NCBI RefSeq assembly: GCF_001905095.1 | Contig: NZ_LWLS01000116.1 | Span: 159,100 to 223,099 of the forward strand | Direction of reading: 5' to 3' | Length of the DNA stretch: 64,000 bases | Origin: Micromonospora sp. CB01531 | GTDB lineage: Bacteria; Actinomycetota; Actinomycetes; Mycobacteriales; Micromonosporaceae | Shown here: one piece after another, positions 23,937-32,403 of the stretch | How the letters are laid out: every line of letters begins with the position of its first letter | How positions within the stretch are numbered: the stretch's first letter is position 1 | Translations under genes and position numbers: made by a program | Notes under the pieces: generated by a model | The model's input: the letters and a program-made list of their open reading frames with translations, nothing else | Database searches by the model: none | What the model was told of the DNA's origin: nothing

Positions 23937-25043
23937 TCAGACGCCGTGCGGGATGGCGTCCCAGCCCTCGACCTCCTGCGGCTTACGCGGGCCGTGGCCG
24001 ACGTACCGGGCCGAGGGGCGGACCAGCCGCTGGAGCTTCTTCTGCTCCAGGATGTGCGCGGACCAACCGCCCATCCGGGCACAGGTGAACATCGAGGTGA
24101 ACATGTGCGCCGGCACCTCGGCGAAGTCCAGCACCACGGCCGACCAGAACTCGACGTTGGTGGCGAGCACCCGGTCCGGGCGGCGGGCCTGCAGCTCGGC
24201 CAGCGCGGCCTTCTCCAGCGCCTCGGCGACCTCGAAGCGGGGTGCGCCCAGCTCCTTGGCGGTGCGCCGGAGCACCCGGGCGCGCGGGTCCTCGGCCCGG
24301 TAGACCCGGTGGCCGAAGCCCATCAGCCGCTCGCCCCGGTCGAGGACGCCCTTGACGTACCCCTCGGCGTCGCCGCTGCGCTCGACCGACTCCAGCATGC
24401 TGAGCACCCGCGACGGTGCGCCGCCGTGCAGCGGACCGGAGAGCGCGCCGATGCCGGAGGAGATGCAGGCGGCGGCGTCGGCACCGGTGGAGGCGACGAT
24501 CCGGGCGGTGAAGGTGGAGGCGTTCAGGCCGTGCTCGGCGGCCGAGATGAAGTAGGCGTCGACGGCCTTGACGTGCCGCGGGTCGGGCTCACCCCGCCAG
24601 CGCTTCATGAAGCGCTCGACGATCGTCTCCGCCTTGTCGATCTCCTTCTGCGGCACGGCGGGCAGGCCGAGGCCGCGGGCGGACTGGGCGACGAAGGAGA
24701 GCGCGGTGACCGACACCCGGGCCAGGTCCGCGCGGGCCTGCTCGTCGGAGATGTCGAGCAGCTGGTCGAGGCCCCAGTACGGGGCGAGCATGGCGACCGC
24801 GGACTGCACGTCGACGCGGATGTCGCCGGAGTGCACCGGCACCGGGAACGGCTCGGCCGGCGGCAGGCCCGGGCCGAAGCGCCCGTCGACCAGCAGCGCC
24901 CAGACGTTGCCGAAGGAGACCTGGCCGATCAGATCCTCGATGTCCACGCCGCGATAGCGCAGCGAGCCACCCTCGCGGTCCGGTTCGGCGATCTCGGTCT
25001 CGAAGGCTACGACGCCTTCCAGGCCCGGTTTGAAGTCGGACAT
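23937..25043 (-). CDS. citA: citrate synthase 2
   Basis: A 368-residue citrate synthase of the short citrate synthase 2 (CitA) type, condensing oxaloacetate and acetyl-CoA. Catalytic histidines are visible in AEHGLNAST and MGFGHRVYRAEDPRA, and the aspartate region near VEFWSAVVLDFAEVP is present. The start is ATG 25043 with AGGAGA 6 bases before it; the longer frame upstream is not conserved-looking. Divergent from pdxH with 240 bases between, which must hold both promoters. Confidence 0.93.
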   Translation of the reverse strand: MSDFKPGLEGVVAFETEIAEPDREGGSLRYRGVDIEDLIGQVSFGNVWALLVDGRFGPGLPPAEPFPVPVHSGDIRVDVQSAVAMLAPYWGLDQLLDISDEQARADLARVSVTALSFVAQSARGLGLPAVPQKEIDKAETIVERFMKRWRGEPDPRHVKAVDAYFISAAEHGLNASTFTARIVASTGADAAACISSGIGALSGPLHGGAPSRVLSMLESVERSGDAEGYVKGVLDRGERLMGFGHRVYRAEDPRARVLRRTAKELGAPRFEVAEALEKAALAELQARRPDRVLATNVEFWSAVVLDFAEVPAHMFTSMFTCARMGGWSAHILEQKKLQRLVRPSARYVGHGPRKPQEVEGWDAIPHGV

Positions 25044-25283
25044 GTCGTCTCCTGGCTTCCGGCTCGGTGCGCCCACGCGGGCTGATCCGGCCCCGCTCCT
25101 TAGGCGACCCTCAGGGATGTGTTCGTGCCATCTTGCCTGCTCGGTAACCAAGTGCGCGACCCGCGGCGACTGTGCTGCACACCTCATCCCCGCGGGTGGA
25201 CAAGCTCACGGTCTGGGCCAGACTGGGCGGTGGGGTCTGGCCAGCGTCGGGGGACGCGGTCGCCCCGACGAGGGGGAGACGGA

Positions 25284-25943
25284 GTGACGGGCGACACACC
25301 GGCCCCGGCGGGCATGCGTAACGAGTACGCCGCCGACCTGGGCCTTTCCGAACCGGACCTGGCGCCGGACTGGCACACCCAGTTCGGCCGCTGGTTCGCC
25401 GACGCGGTGGCGTACCCGCTGCCCGAACCGAACGCGATGGTGGTCGCCACCGCCGACGCCGAGGGCCGCCCGAGCGCCCGCACCGTCCTGCTCAAGGGGT
25501 ACGACCCGGACGGCTTCGTCTTCTACACCAACTACGGGTCCCGCAAGGGCGCCGAGGCGGCCGCCAACCCGTGGGCCAGCCTGGTCTTCCCCTGGTTCCC
25601 GATGCAGCGCCAGGTGGTGGTCACCGGGCGGGTGGCGCGGGTGGACCGGGCCGAGACCGAGGCGTACTTCGCCAGCCGGCCGCGTGGCTCCCAGCTCGGC
25701 GCCTGGGCCAGCAGCCAGTCCCGGGTCGTCCCCGAGCGGGCCGCGCTGGACGCGGCGTACCGGGCGGCGGCGGAGCGGTTCGCCGACGTGGAGCCGATCC
25801 CCGCCCCGCCGCACTGGGGCGGGCTGCGGGTCCGGCCGGAGACGGTGGAGTTCTGGCACGGCCGGGTCAGCCGGTTGCACGACCGGCTGCGGTTCCGCCG
25901 TACCGAGGGCGGCGACTGGATCACCGAGCGGCTGGCGCCGTGA
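25284..25943 (+). CDS. pdxH: pyridoxamine 5'-phosphate oxidase
   Basis: A 219-residue FMN enzyme that oxidises pyridoxamine/pyridoxine phosphate to pyridoxal phosphate. Recognised by NAMVVATADAEGRPSARTVLLKGYD, FVFYTNYGSRKGAEAAANP, RQVVVTGRV, and the C-terminal RLHDRLRFRRTEGGDWITERLAP (the substrate-binding R-L-x-P signature). Length matches E. coli PdxH. The start is GTG 25284 after GGGGGAGACGGA. A longer frame to 25119 exists but lacks support. Its stop overlaps the start of the MFS gene by 4 bases (GTGA), so the two are translationally coupled. Confidence 0.95.
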   Translation: MTGDTPAPAGMRNEYAADLGLSEPDLAPDWHTQFGRWFADAVAYPLPEPNAMVVATADAEGRPSARTVLLKGYDPDGFVFYTNYGSRKGAEAAANPWASLVFPWFPMQRQVVVTGRVARVDRAETEAYFASRPRGSQLGAWASSQSRVVPERAALDAAYRAAAERFADVEPIPAPPHWGGLRVRPETVEFWHGRVSRLHDRLRFRRTEGGDWITERLAP

Positions 25944-27241
25944 CCGGAGTGAAGGAGGCCCGGCCGCGCGGATCGCGCCGCTGGGCGATCGACCTGCGTC
26001 CGCTGAGTGTGCCCGCGTACCGGCGGGTCTGGCTCGGCAACGGCGTGGCGATGTTCGGCTTCCAGTTCACCGCGGTCGCCGTACCGGTCGAGATGTTCGC
26101 CCTGACCGGCGGCTCGTTCTGGGTCGGGCTGCTCGGCGTGGCCGGGTTCCTGCCGCTGCTGGTCTTCGGGCTGTGGGGAGGGGCGGTCGCCGACGCCCGG
26201 GACCGGCGCCAGGTGCTGCTCGCCGCCGGCGGGCTGCTCTGGGCGTCGACTCTGGCCCTGCTGCTCCAGTCGGTGTTCCGGGTGGGCAGCCCGACGCTGC
26301 TGCTCGCCCTGGTCGCGGCGCAGTCGATCGCCTTCGCGATCACCTCACCGGCCCGCAGCGCGATCCTGCCGCGGCTGGTGCCGCCCGAGTTGGTGCCGGC
26401 GGCCAGCACGCTGAACTTCACCACGTTCACCGCGACCTCGGTCTTCGGGCCGCTCACCGCCGGCCTGATCTTCGCCACCTGGCGGATCGACGTCGGGCTG
26501 CCGATCGCGTACGCGGTGGACGCGCTGCTGTTCACCGTCTCGCTCTGGGCCACCCTGCGCCTGCCGGCGATGCCGCCCGAGCCCGACCCGGACGGCGACG
26601 GCACGCCGCGGAAGGCGGGACTCGCCAGCATCGTGGACGGGTTCCGCTACCTGGCCACCACGCCGGTGCTGCTGCTGTCGTTCGCCATCGACCTGATCGC
26701 GATGGTCCTGGCCATGCCGCGGGCGCTCTTCCCCGAGGTGGCGCAGGAGCGGCTCGGTGGTGCCGCAGCCGTCGGCTGGCTCTACAGCGCCATCGCCATC
26801 GGCGCGATGGTGGGCGGGCTGACCTCCGGCTGGATCGGCCGGCTGCGGCGGCAGGGGCTGGCGCTGGTGCTGGCCGTGGTGGGCTGGGGCATCGCGATCG
26901 CCCTGGCTGGGCTGGCCCGCCAGCTCTGGCTGGTGGTGCTGCTGCTCGGCCTGGCTGGGGCCGCCGACCTGGTCAGCTCGGTGCTGCGGCAGTCGATGCT
27001 GTTGATCTACGCGCCGGACCGGATGCGCGGCCGGCTCCAGGGCGTGAACACCGTGGTGGTCGCCGGTGGTCCACGCCTGGGCGACCTGCGGGCCGGCACG
27101 ATGGCCGCCGGCTTCGGCGCCGGCGTCGCCTGGGTGGGCGGCGGCCTCGTCTCGGCCGTCCTCGCCGTGCTGCTGGTGGTGGCCTTCCCGGCCCTGCTCC
27201 GCTACCGGGCCGCCAGCACGGCGGACGCCGAGCGGAAGTGA
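25940..27241 (+). CDS. MFS exporter
   Basis: A 433-residue 12-helix transporter of the EntS/MFS_3 type. It shows LSVPAYRRVWLGNGVAMFGFQFTAVAVPVEMFAL at helix 1, the A-motif GGAVADARDRRQV, and SPARSAILPRLVPPELVPAASTLNF in the middle. Starts at the GTG overlapping pdxH's stop. A second GTG is three codons further in. Coupling to pdxH suggests co-expression but not a shared substrate. It is the third MFS in the window and is similar in type to the one at 17665. Confidence 0.85.
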   Translation: MTGVKEARPRGSRRWAIDLRPLSVPAYRRVWLGNGVAMFGFQFTAVAVPVEMFALTGGSFWVGLLGVAGFLPLLVFGLWGGAVADARDRRQVLLAAGGLLWASTLALLLQSVFRVGSPTLLLALVAAQSIAFAITSPARSAILPRLVPPELVPAASTLNFTTFTATSVFGPLTAGLIFATWRIDVGLPIAYAVDALLFTVSLWATLRLPAMPPEPDPDGDGTPRKAGLASIVDGFRYLATTPVLLLSFAIDLIAMVLAMPRALFPEVAQERLGGAAAVGWLYSAIAIGAMVGGLTSGWIGRLRRQGLALVLAVVGWGIAIALAGLARQLWLVVLLLGLAGAADLVSSVLRQSMLLIYAPDRMRGRLQGVNTVVVAGGPRLGDLRAGTMAAGFGAGVAWVGGGLVSAVLAVLLVVAFPALLRYRAASTADAERK

Positions 27242-27310
27242 GCCGCCTCCCGTGCCGGCCGGCGGGCTGAGTCCGGCGCGGGTTGGGGCCGACGGGCTAA
27301 GGTCGCCGGC

Positions 27311-28240
27311 ATGGAGAACGCCGTGAACCGGTCGCCCTCGGGGGCACAGTGGACCATCGCCGCCGACGGCCACGAGGCGGTCGTCGTCGAGGTGGGTGGC
27401 GGGCTGCGCGCGTACCGGCACGACGGGGTGAACTACCTCGACGGGTACGGGGCGGACGAGCTCTGCCCCGGCGGGGCCGGCCAGGTGCTGGCCCCGTGGC
27501 CGAACCGGATCCGGGACGGCGCGTACACCTTCGCCGACCGGTCGCTGCAGCTCGACCTGAGCGAGCCGTCCCGCAACAACGCCCTCCACGGGCTGGTCAA
27601 CTGGGCGTCCTGGCACCTGATCGAGCAGGCGGCGGACAGCGTCACGGTCGGCTACGAACTGCCGGCGAGGCCCGGCTACCCGTGGCCGCTGCGGCTACGT
27701 ACCCGGTGGCGGGTCGGGGCGGGCGGGCTGCGGGCCGAGCACGAGGTGACGAACCTGGCCGGCGAGCCGGCGCCGTTCGGCTTCTCGGTGCACCCCTACC
27801 TGCGGCTGCCGAAGACCGGCGTGGCGGAGTCGTTGCTGCGGGTGCCGGGGCGGATCCGGGTGCTGGTGGACAGCCGGCTGCTCCCGATCGGGGCGACCGG
27901 GGTGGGCGGCAGTGAGTACGACTTCACCGCGCCCCGCCCGATCGGCGACGCGGTGCTCGACGTGGCCTTCGGCGACGTCGAGCGGGACGCCGACGGCGGC
28001 TCGGCGGTGACCCTCGCCACGCCGGACGGCTCGGCCCGGCTGCACGTCTGGGCGGACCGCGAGTTCGGCTGGTGGCAGGTCTTCACCGGGGACACGCTCA
28101 GCGGGGAGCGGCACCGCCGCTCGGTCGCCATCGAGCCGATGACCTGCCCGCCGGACGCGTTCCGCTCCGGGCGGGACCTGATCGTGCTGGCTCCCGGCCA
28201 GACCTGGCGGGGTGCCTGGGGCGTCCGGCCCGAGGCCTGA
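27311..28240 (+). CDS. aldose 1-epimerase family protein
   Basis: A 309-residue galactose-mutarotase-fold protein. The conserved LAPWPNRIRDGAYTF segment, histidines in ALHGLVNW and FSVHPYL, and the general-base Glu in SVAIEPMTCPPDAF (near residue 278) are all in place. Enzymes with this set interconvert sugar anomers. ATG 27311 starts the frame. The next gene (nitroreductase) starts two bases after its stop. Confidence 0.9.
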   Translation: MENAVNRSPSGAQWTIAADGHEAVVVEVGGGLRAYRHDGVNYLDGYGADELCPGGAGQVLAPWPNRIRDGAYTFADRSLQLDLSEPSRNNALHGLVNWASWHLIEQAADSVTVGYELPARPGYPWPLRLRTRWRVGAGGLRAEHEVTNLAGEPAPFGFSVHPYLRLPKTGVAESLLRVPGRIRVLVDSRLLPIGATGVGGSEYDFTAPRPIGDAVLDVAFGDVERDADGGSAVTLATPDGSARLHVWADREFGWWQVFTGDTLSGERHRRSVAIEPMTCPPDAFRSGRDLIVLAPGQTWRGAWGVRPEA

Positions 28241-28242
28241 GC

Positions 28243-28845
28243 ATGGAGTTCGCCGACGTCGTCCGGCGCCGCCGGATGGTCCGCAACTACGACCCGGACC
28301 GGCCGGTCCCGCCGGAGGTGGTGGACCGGCTGCTGGCGCACGCGATCCGGGCGCCCTCGGCGGGCTTCGCCCAGGGCTGGGGCTTCCTGGTGCTGGAGGA
28401 GCCGGCGGACCGGGAGCGGTTCTGGGCGGCGGCCACCCCGGGCGGTGGCGGCCGGGAACGCTGGCTGGCCGGGATGCGTCGGGCCCCGCTGATCGTGGTG
28501 CCGCACGCCAACCGTTCCGCCTACCTGGATCGCTACGCCGAGCCGGACAAGGGGTGGGCGGATCGCGCCGAGGACCGCTGGCCGGTGCCCTACTGGTACG
28601 TGGACACCGGCTTCGCCGCGTTGCTGATGCTGCTCACCGCCGTGGACGAGGGCCTGGGCGGGTGCTTCTTCGGCATCCCGCCGCAGCGGATCGGGGCGTA
28701 CCGGGAGGCGTTCAAGGTGCCGGACGACTACCAGCCGATCGGCGCGGTCACGATCGGTTACCAGGCGCCCGACCACCGGTCACCGTCGCTGCGCCGGGGA
28801 CGGCGGCCGGTGGACGAGGTGGTCCGGCGCGGCCGCTGGAGTTGA
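28243..28845 (+). CDS. nitroreductase family protein
   Basis: A 200-residue FMN-dependent nitroreductase-fold protein. The start MEFADVVRRRRMVRNYDPDRPVPP matches the family's FMN-binding arginines, and IRAPSAGFAQGWGFLVL and GLGGCFFGIPPQRIGAYREAFKVPDDYQPIGAVTIGY follow. Actinobacterial members of this group are often flavin or F420 oxidoreductases. ATG 28243 follows the epimerase stop directly, so they are co-transcribed. Confidence 0.88.
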   Translation: MEFADVVRRRRMVRNYDPDRPVPPEVVDRLLAHAIRAPSAGFAQGWGFLVLEEPADRERFWAAATPGGGGRERWLAGMRRAPLIVVPHANRSAYLDRYAEPDKGWADRAEDRWPVPYWYVDTGFAALLMLLTAVDEGLGGCFFGIPPQRIGAYREAFKVPDDYQPIGAVTIGYQAPDHRSPSLRRGRRPVDEVVRRGRWS

Positions 28846-29022
28846 GCTGGTTCCCCCGGTCCGGCGGCGGGGTGTCGGCGGGGGAGAAACCGACATGAGG
28901 GAGTAAAACGCGGTGTGGCAGGTGCCGCTAGGCTGGCACGGACATCATCAGCTGCCCCGGAGCGCCCGCCGCGATCGGCGGGGCGTCGGGGCGGATCCGG
29001 CCTTGGGGGAGGGGAGCGCGCC

Positions 29023-29328
29023 GTGATCTTCAGAGCGGTCCGGGACGGGCGTCCCTACCCGGAGCACAACCTCACGCTCAAGCAGTGGGCGGAGATCCCG
29101 CCGCGCCCGCTGCGGCTGGACCAGCTCATCACCACCAAGCGGGAGTTGGCGCTGGACAAGCTCCTCGCCGAGGACTCCACCTTCTACGGCGACCTCTTCC
29201 CGCACGTGGTGCAGTGGAACGGCGGCCTCTACCTGGAGGACGGCCTGCACCGGGCGCTGCGCGCGGCGCTCCAGCAGCGCAACCAGATCCACGCCCGGGT
29301 GCTGGTGCTCAGCGGTCAGCCCGAGTGA
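29023..29328 (+). CDS. conserved actinobacterial hypothetical protein
   Basis: A 101-residue protein common in actinomycetes. The order is MIFRAVRDGRPYPEHNL, RPLRLDQLITTKRELALDKLLAED, then FPHVVQWNGGLYLEDGLHRALRAALQQRNQIHARVLVL. The second half resembles the ParB/sulfiredoxin nuclease-fold DGxHRxxA element, but the catalytic residues of those enzymes are not identifiable. The start is GTG 29023, preceded by GGGGGAGGGG. Role unknown. Confidence 0.7.
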   Translation: MIFRAVRDGRPYPEHNLTLKQWAEIPPRPLRLDQLITTKRELALDKLLAEDSTFYGDLFPHVVQWNGGLYLEDGLHRALRAALQQRNQIHARVLVLSGQPE

Positions 29329-29360
29329 CGGTTTCCTGAGGATTCGTTAAGGTGGCGGCC

Positions 29361-30521
29361 ATGAGCGCGTTGGACCTGCTGTACGTTGACGCGTCCCTCG
29401 GCGAGGAGGAGCGGCAGATCCGCGCCGTCGTGCGCCAGGTCGTGGACGACTGGGTACGCCCGCACGTCGCCGGCTGGTACGAGGACGGCCAGGTGCCGGC
29501 CCGCGAGCTGGCCCGGGAGTTCGGCAAGCTCGGCCTGCTCGGCATGCACCTGACCGGGTACGGCTGCGCCGGCGCGTCGGCCGTCGCGTACGGGCTGGCC
29601 TGCCTGGAGTTGGAGGCCGGCGACTCCGGGGTCCGCTCGCTGGTCTCGGTGCAGGGCTCGCTGGCCATGTACGCGATCTGGCGCTACGGCAGCGAGGAGC
29701 AGAAGCAGCGCTGGCTGCCGGCCATGGCGGCCGGCGAGGCGATCGGCTGCTTCGGGCTTACCGAGCCGGACCACGGCTCCGACCCGGCCTCGATGACCAC
29801 CCGGGCCCGCCGGGACGGCGACGACTGGATCCTCAACGGCACCAAGATGTGGATCACCAACGCGCCGATCGCCGATGTCGGGGTGATCTGGGCGCGCACC
29901 GACGACAGGGTGCGCGGCTTCGCCGTACCGATGGACACGCCCGGGGTGACGGCGCGCGAGATCCGGCACAAGATGTCGCTGCGCGCTTCGCTGACCGGGG
30001 AGGTCGTCCTCGACGACGTCCGGCTCCCGGCGGACGCCCGGCTGCCCGAGGCGATCGGGCTGAAGGCGCCGCTGAGCTGCCTCACCGAGGCCCGGCACGG
30101 CATCGTCTGGGGGGCGCTCGGCGCGGCCCGGGATTGCCTGGAAACCGCCCTGTCGTACGCGACCACCCGGACGCAGTTCGGCCGGCCGCTGGCCGGTTTC
30201 CAGCTCACCCAGGCCAAGCTCGCCGACATGGCCGTCGAGTGGAACAAGGGCCTGCTGCTGGCGCTGCACCTGGGCCGGCTCGCCGACGCCGGGAAGCTCC
30301 GCCCCGAGCAGGTCAGCGTCGGCAAGCTGAACAACGTGCGGGAGGCGCTGGCGATCGCCCGGCAGTGCCGGACCATCCTCGGCGCCAACGGGATCTCCGG
30401 CGAGTACCCGGTCATGCGGCACGCCAACAACCTGGAGAGCGTGCTGACCTACGAGGGCACCTCGGAGATCCACCAACTGGTCATCGGGCAGCGCCTGACC
30501 GGGCTCTCCGCGTTCGCCTGA
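29361..30521 (+). CDS. acyl-CoA dehydrogenase (glutaryl-CoA dehydrogenase-like)
   Basis: A 386-residue FAD enzyme. The ACAD signatures are present: CFGLTEPDHGSDPASM for FAD binding, WITNAPIADV, and the C-terminal catalytic glutamate in TYEGTSEIHQLVIG (Glu about residue 365). The arginine-bearing SCLTEARHGIVWGALGAARD and the general layout suggest glutaryl-CoA dehydrogenase, which oxidises and decarboxylates glutaryl-CoA to crotonyl-CoA in lysine degradation. That substrate assignment is an inference. Start ATG 29361, with an AAGGTGG site. GTG at 29352 is the alternative. Confidence 0.82.
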   Translation: MSALDLLYVDASLGEEERQIRAVVRQVVDDWVRPHVAGWYEDGQVPARELAREFGKLGLLGMHLTGYGCAGASAVAYGLACLELEAGDSGVRSLVSVQGSLAMYAIWRYGSEEQKQRWLPAMAAGEAIGCFGLTEPDHGSDPASMTTRARRDGDDWILNGTKMWITNAPIADVGVIWARTDDRVRGFAVPMDTPGVTAREIRHKMSLRASLTGEVVLDDVRLPADARLPEAIGLKAPLSCLTEARHGIVWGALGAARDCLETALSYATTRTQFGRPLAGFQLTQAKLADMAVEWNKGLLLALHLGRLADAGKLRPEQVSVGKLNNVREALAIARQCRTILGANGISGEYPVMRHANNLESVLTYEGTSEIHQLVIGQRLTGLSAFA

Positions 30522-30620
30522 CCTGCGGTTTTCGACTGCGCCGCCGCTCGGCGGGCGGGTGTCGTACCGGGGCCTTACCGTCATTCTCAGGCGCTGTGTC
30601 TGACGAGGACGGTGAGGGCG

Positions 30621-31385
30621 ATGGCCCGCGACGGTGACATCAACGAGCCCACCAGGGAGTTCCCCGGCTACCCGACCAGTGACGATCTCAGGGCCCGGTC
30701 GGCCGTCACAGCCGATCCCGCGCCGGGCGTCCCGCCGTCGGCGGGTGGCCCGGTCCGTGGCCTGCTCTGGGTGCTCGGCGCGGCCGCGCTGGCCGTGGTG
30801 GTGTTGCTCGGCGTGCAGGCCACCGGGATCCTGCCGGAGTTCCGCAACCCGTTCGCCAAGGAGCAGACCGACCGCAGCCAGCCGCCGCTGCTCAAGTCGA
30901 TCCGGGATCTCAGCCGGTACGTCGCCGCCGAGGGCGACTTCCAGGTCGTGGTCGACCTGCAGAACGACCGGAGGAACGTGCCAGACTTCCTGCTCAACGA
31001 GCGGACCCTGTTCGTCGGGGCGGGCCGGGTCGAGGCGTACGTCGACTTCTCGAAGATCGCCGAGGGGGCGATCGTGGAGTCCGCCGACAAGAAGTCGGTG
31101 GAGATCAAGCTGCCCGCGCCGCAGCTCGGGGAGACCAACCTCGACCTGGAGAAGAGCTACGTCTTCGCCGAGCAGCGCGGCCTGATCAACCGGCTCAACG
31201 ACCTGGTGGCCGGCAACCCCAACCGGCAGCAGCAGGTCTACCAGTTGGCCGAGGACCGGATCACCGCCGCCGCCCGGGACAGCGGGCTCACCGCCCGGGC
31301 CGAGGAGAACACCCGCAAGATGCTGGAGGGCCTGCTCCGCTCCCTCGGCTACCAGAAGATCACGGTCACCTACACGGCCCCCTGA
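30621..31385 (+). CDS. DUF4230 domain membrane protein
   Basis: A 254-residue protein. The first ~45 residues are cytoplasmic and polar, then one hydrophobic helix (about 46-68, LLWVLGAAALAVVVLLGVQATGI), then an extracytoplasmic DUF4230 domain. The domain shows LKSIRDLSRYVAAEGDFQVVVDLQND, a central VEAYVDFSKI, and a C-terminal helical RAEENTRKMLEGLLRSLGYQKITV. DUF4230 has no known function. Start ATG 30621; GTG at 30612 is also plausible. It is closed by a terminator hairpin. Confidence 0.85.
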   Translation: MARDGDINEPTREFPGYPTSDDLRARSAVTADPAPGVPPSAGGPVRGLLWVLGAAALAVVVLLGVQATGILPEFRNPFAKEQTDRSQPPLLKSIRDLSRYVAAEGDFQVVVDLQNDRRNVPDFLLNERTLFVGAGRVEAYVDFSKIAEGAIVESADKKSVEIKLPAPQLGETNLDLEKSYVFAEQRGLINRLNDLVAGNPNRQQQVYQLAEDRITAAARDSGLTARAEENTRKMLEGLLRSLGYQKITVTYTAP

Positions 31386-31398
31386 CCCTCCCGGCGTC

Positions 31399-31428
31399 GG
31401 CGCCCGCCCCGAGTTCGGGGCGGGCGCC
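31399..31428 (+). terminator. terminator hairpin after the DUF4230 gene
   Basis: GGCGCCCGCCCC and GGGGCGGGCGCC form a perfect 12-bp stem with a 6-base loop, 13 bases after the stop codon. Confidence 0.8.
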
Positions 31429-31462
31429 GCGCTGTCCCCTGCCGCAGGCGCGCCCGTAGCGG

Positions 31463-31526
31463 CGGCAGTTTCGGGGAAGTTGCTGCCTCAGGCGTGGCGG
31501 AGCGAGCAACTTCCCCGATGTTGCCG
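31463..31526. repeat. 64-bp palindromic element
   Basis: CGGCAGTTTCGGGGAAGTTGCT and AGCAACTTCCCCGATGTTGCCG pair with two mismatches around a 20-base loop (CGGGGAAGTTGCT arms perfect). It is intergenic and separate from the DUF4230 terminator just upstream, so it resembles a REP-type element rather than a second terminator. Confidence 0.65.
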
Positions 31527-31566
31527 GCCCGTCCGCCCTCCCGGGCGGGCGGTGGTGGGGTGGGTG

Positions 31567-31776
31567 TCAGTGGCGGGTGGGGGCGAGGTAGCGGTCCTCG
31601 TTGGGCATCAGGATCCAGAGGATCAGGTAGATGATCACCTGGGTGCCGGGCAGCAGCAGGGACAGCAGGAACAGCAGCCGGACCAACCCGGCCGACATGC
31701 CGAACCGCTGCGCCAGGCCGGCGCAGACACCGGCGAGCATGCGCCCCTGGCGGGGCCGGACCAGTTTGCGACTCAT
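31567..31776 (-). CDS. PspC domain protein
   Basis: A 69-residue protein made of a single PspC domain: basic KLVRPRQGRMLAGVCAGLAQRFGMSAGLVRLLFLL, then a hydrophobic helix and the LILWILMPNED signature. PspC proteins are membrane regulators of envelope stress. Length is that of minimal PspC proteins. It is single-gene on the minus strand. Confidence 0.88.
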   Translation of the reverse strand: MSRKLVRPRQGRMLAGVCAGLAQRFGMSAGLVRLLFLLSLLLPGTQVIIYLILWILMPNEDRYLAPTRH

Positions 31777-32085
31777 CGTCGTACTCCCACTCTGCGGCGG
31801 ATCCGCCGCGCTGATTCCACGCTAGGGACGGGTGCGAGCCGCGCCCTCGGCCCCGAGGAGGATCGGTGACCTGGGCACCCGTAGGTGCTTACCCCGCCAG
31901 GTTCCGCCGACCCGCGCCGGGCAACGACCTCGCTGGCGTGTCCACCACTCACGTCCGGCCGAGCGTGCTTCGCCGGATGACCGGCCAGCGCCGCGGCGGT
32001 GTGCAGCGACGCCGCGACGACGGTCAGCGGTCGCTGCCTGCGCTCGCTGGCGGCGCGGCACCGCACACCGCGCGCGGATCGCTGA

Positions 32086-32160
32086 AGATCGTGCTCGATC
32101 CTGGATTCAGTGCCATCCCGGTCGCGCCGAGGCCACTACTTCCTGGATCGAGCACGATCT
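32086..32160. repeat. 75-bp palindromic element
   Basis: AGATCGTGCTCGATCC at the left end is repeated perfectly, inverted, at the right end (GGATCGAGCACGATCT). The next ten bases of each arm also pair partly (TGGATTCAGTG against AGGAAGTAGTG on the other strand). The loop is about 20 bases. Confidence 0.75.
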
Positions 32161-32164
32161 CGGC

Positions 32165-32206
32165 GTGGGGCGTGGGGCGTGGGGCGTGGGGCGTGGGGCG
32201 TGGGGA
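32165..32206 (+). repeat. 7-bp tandem repeat, GTGGGGC x 6
   Basis: Six head-to-tail copies of GTGGGGC, the last with one change, followed by about 2.5 copies of GACGCGGT. It starts five bases after the palindrome ends. Variable-number repeat candidate. Confidence 0.9.
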
Positions 32207-32403
32207 CGCGGTGACGCGGTGACGCGGGGGAGACGGGCCGGGGTGCAGGGTCGGTGTGCGGGGTCGCGGGCGGGGGCTGACCTGGGCGGGTAGGCTCGCC
32301 GGTCGGGCGCCCACACCCCGGGTGCCGCCCGCCGTCCCCGGACCGGGGTCGGCACCACCGGGCCGGACCCGCAACCGGGTACGACGGCGAGGAAAGTGCA
32401 GCC

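Larger units (their letters stand above)
31777..32403. other. repeat-rich intergenic stretch upstream of sdaA
   Basis: 627 bases between the divergent PspC and sdaA genes. It holds a 75-bp palindrome (32086-32160), six copies of a 7-base tandem repeat (32165-32206), and a short direct repeat GACGCGGT nearby. The sdaA promoter must lie at its end. Open frames across the repeat read as Pro/His/Ala/Arg runs and are artefacts. Confidence 0.6.

Noticed and set aside
32165..32260. Frames encoding Pro/His/Ala/Arg repeats across the 7-bp tandem array
   Set aside because: The repetition comes from the simple DNA repeat and every reading frame across it is periodic.
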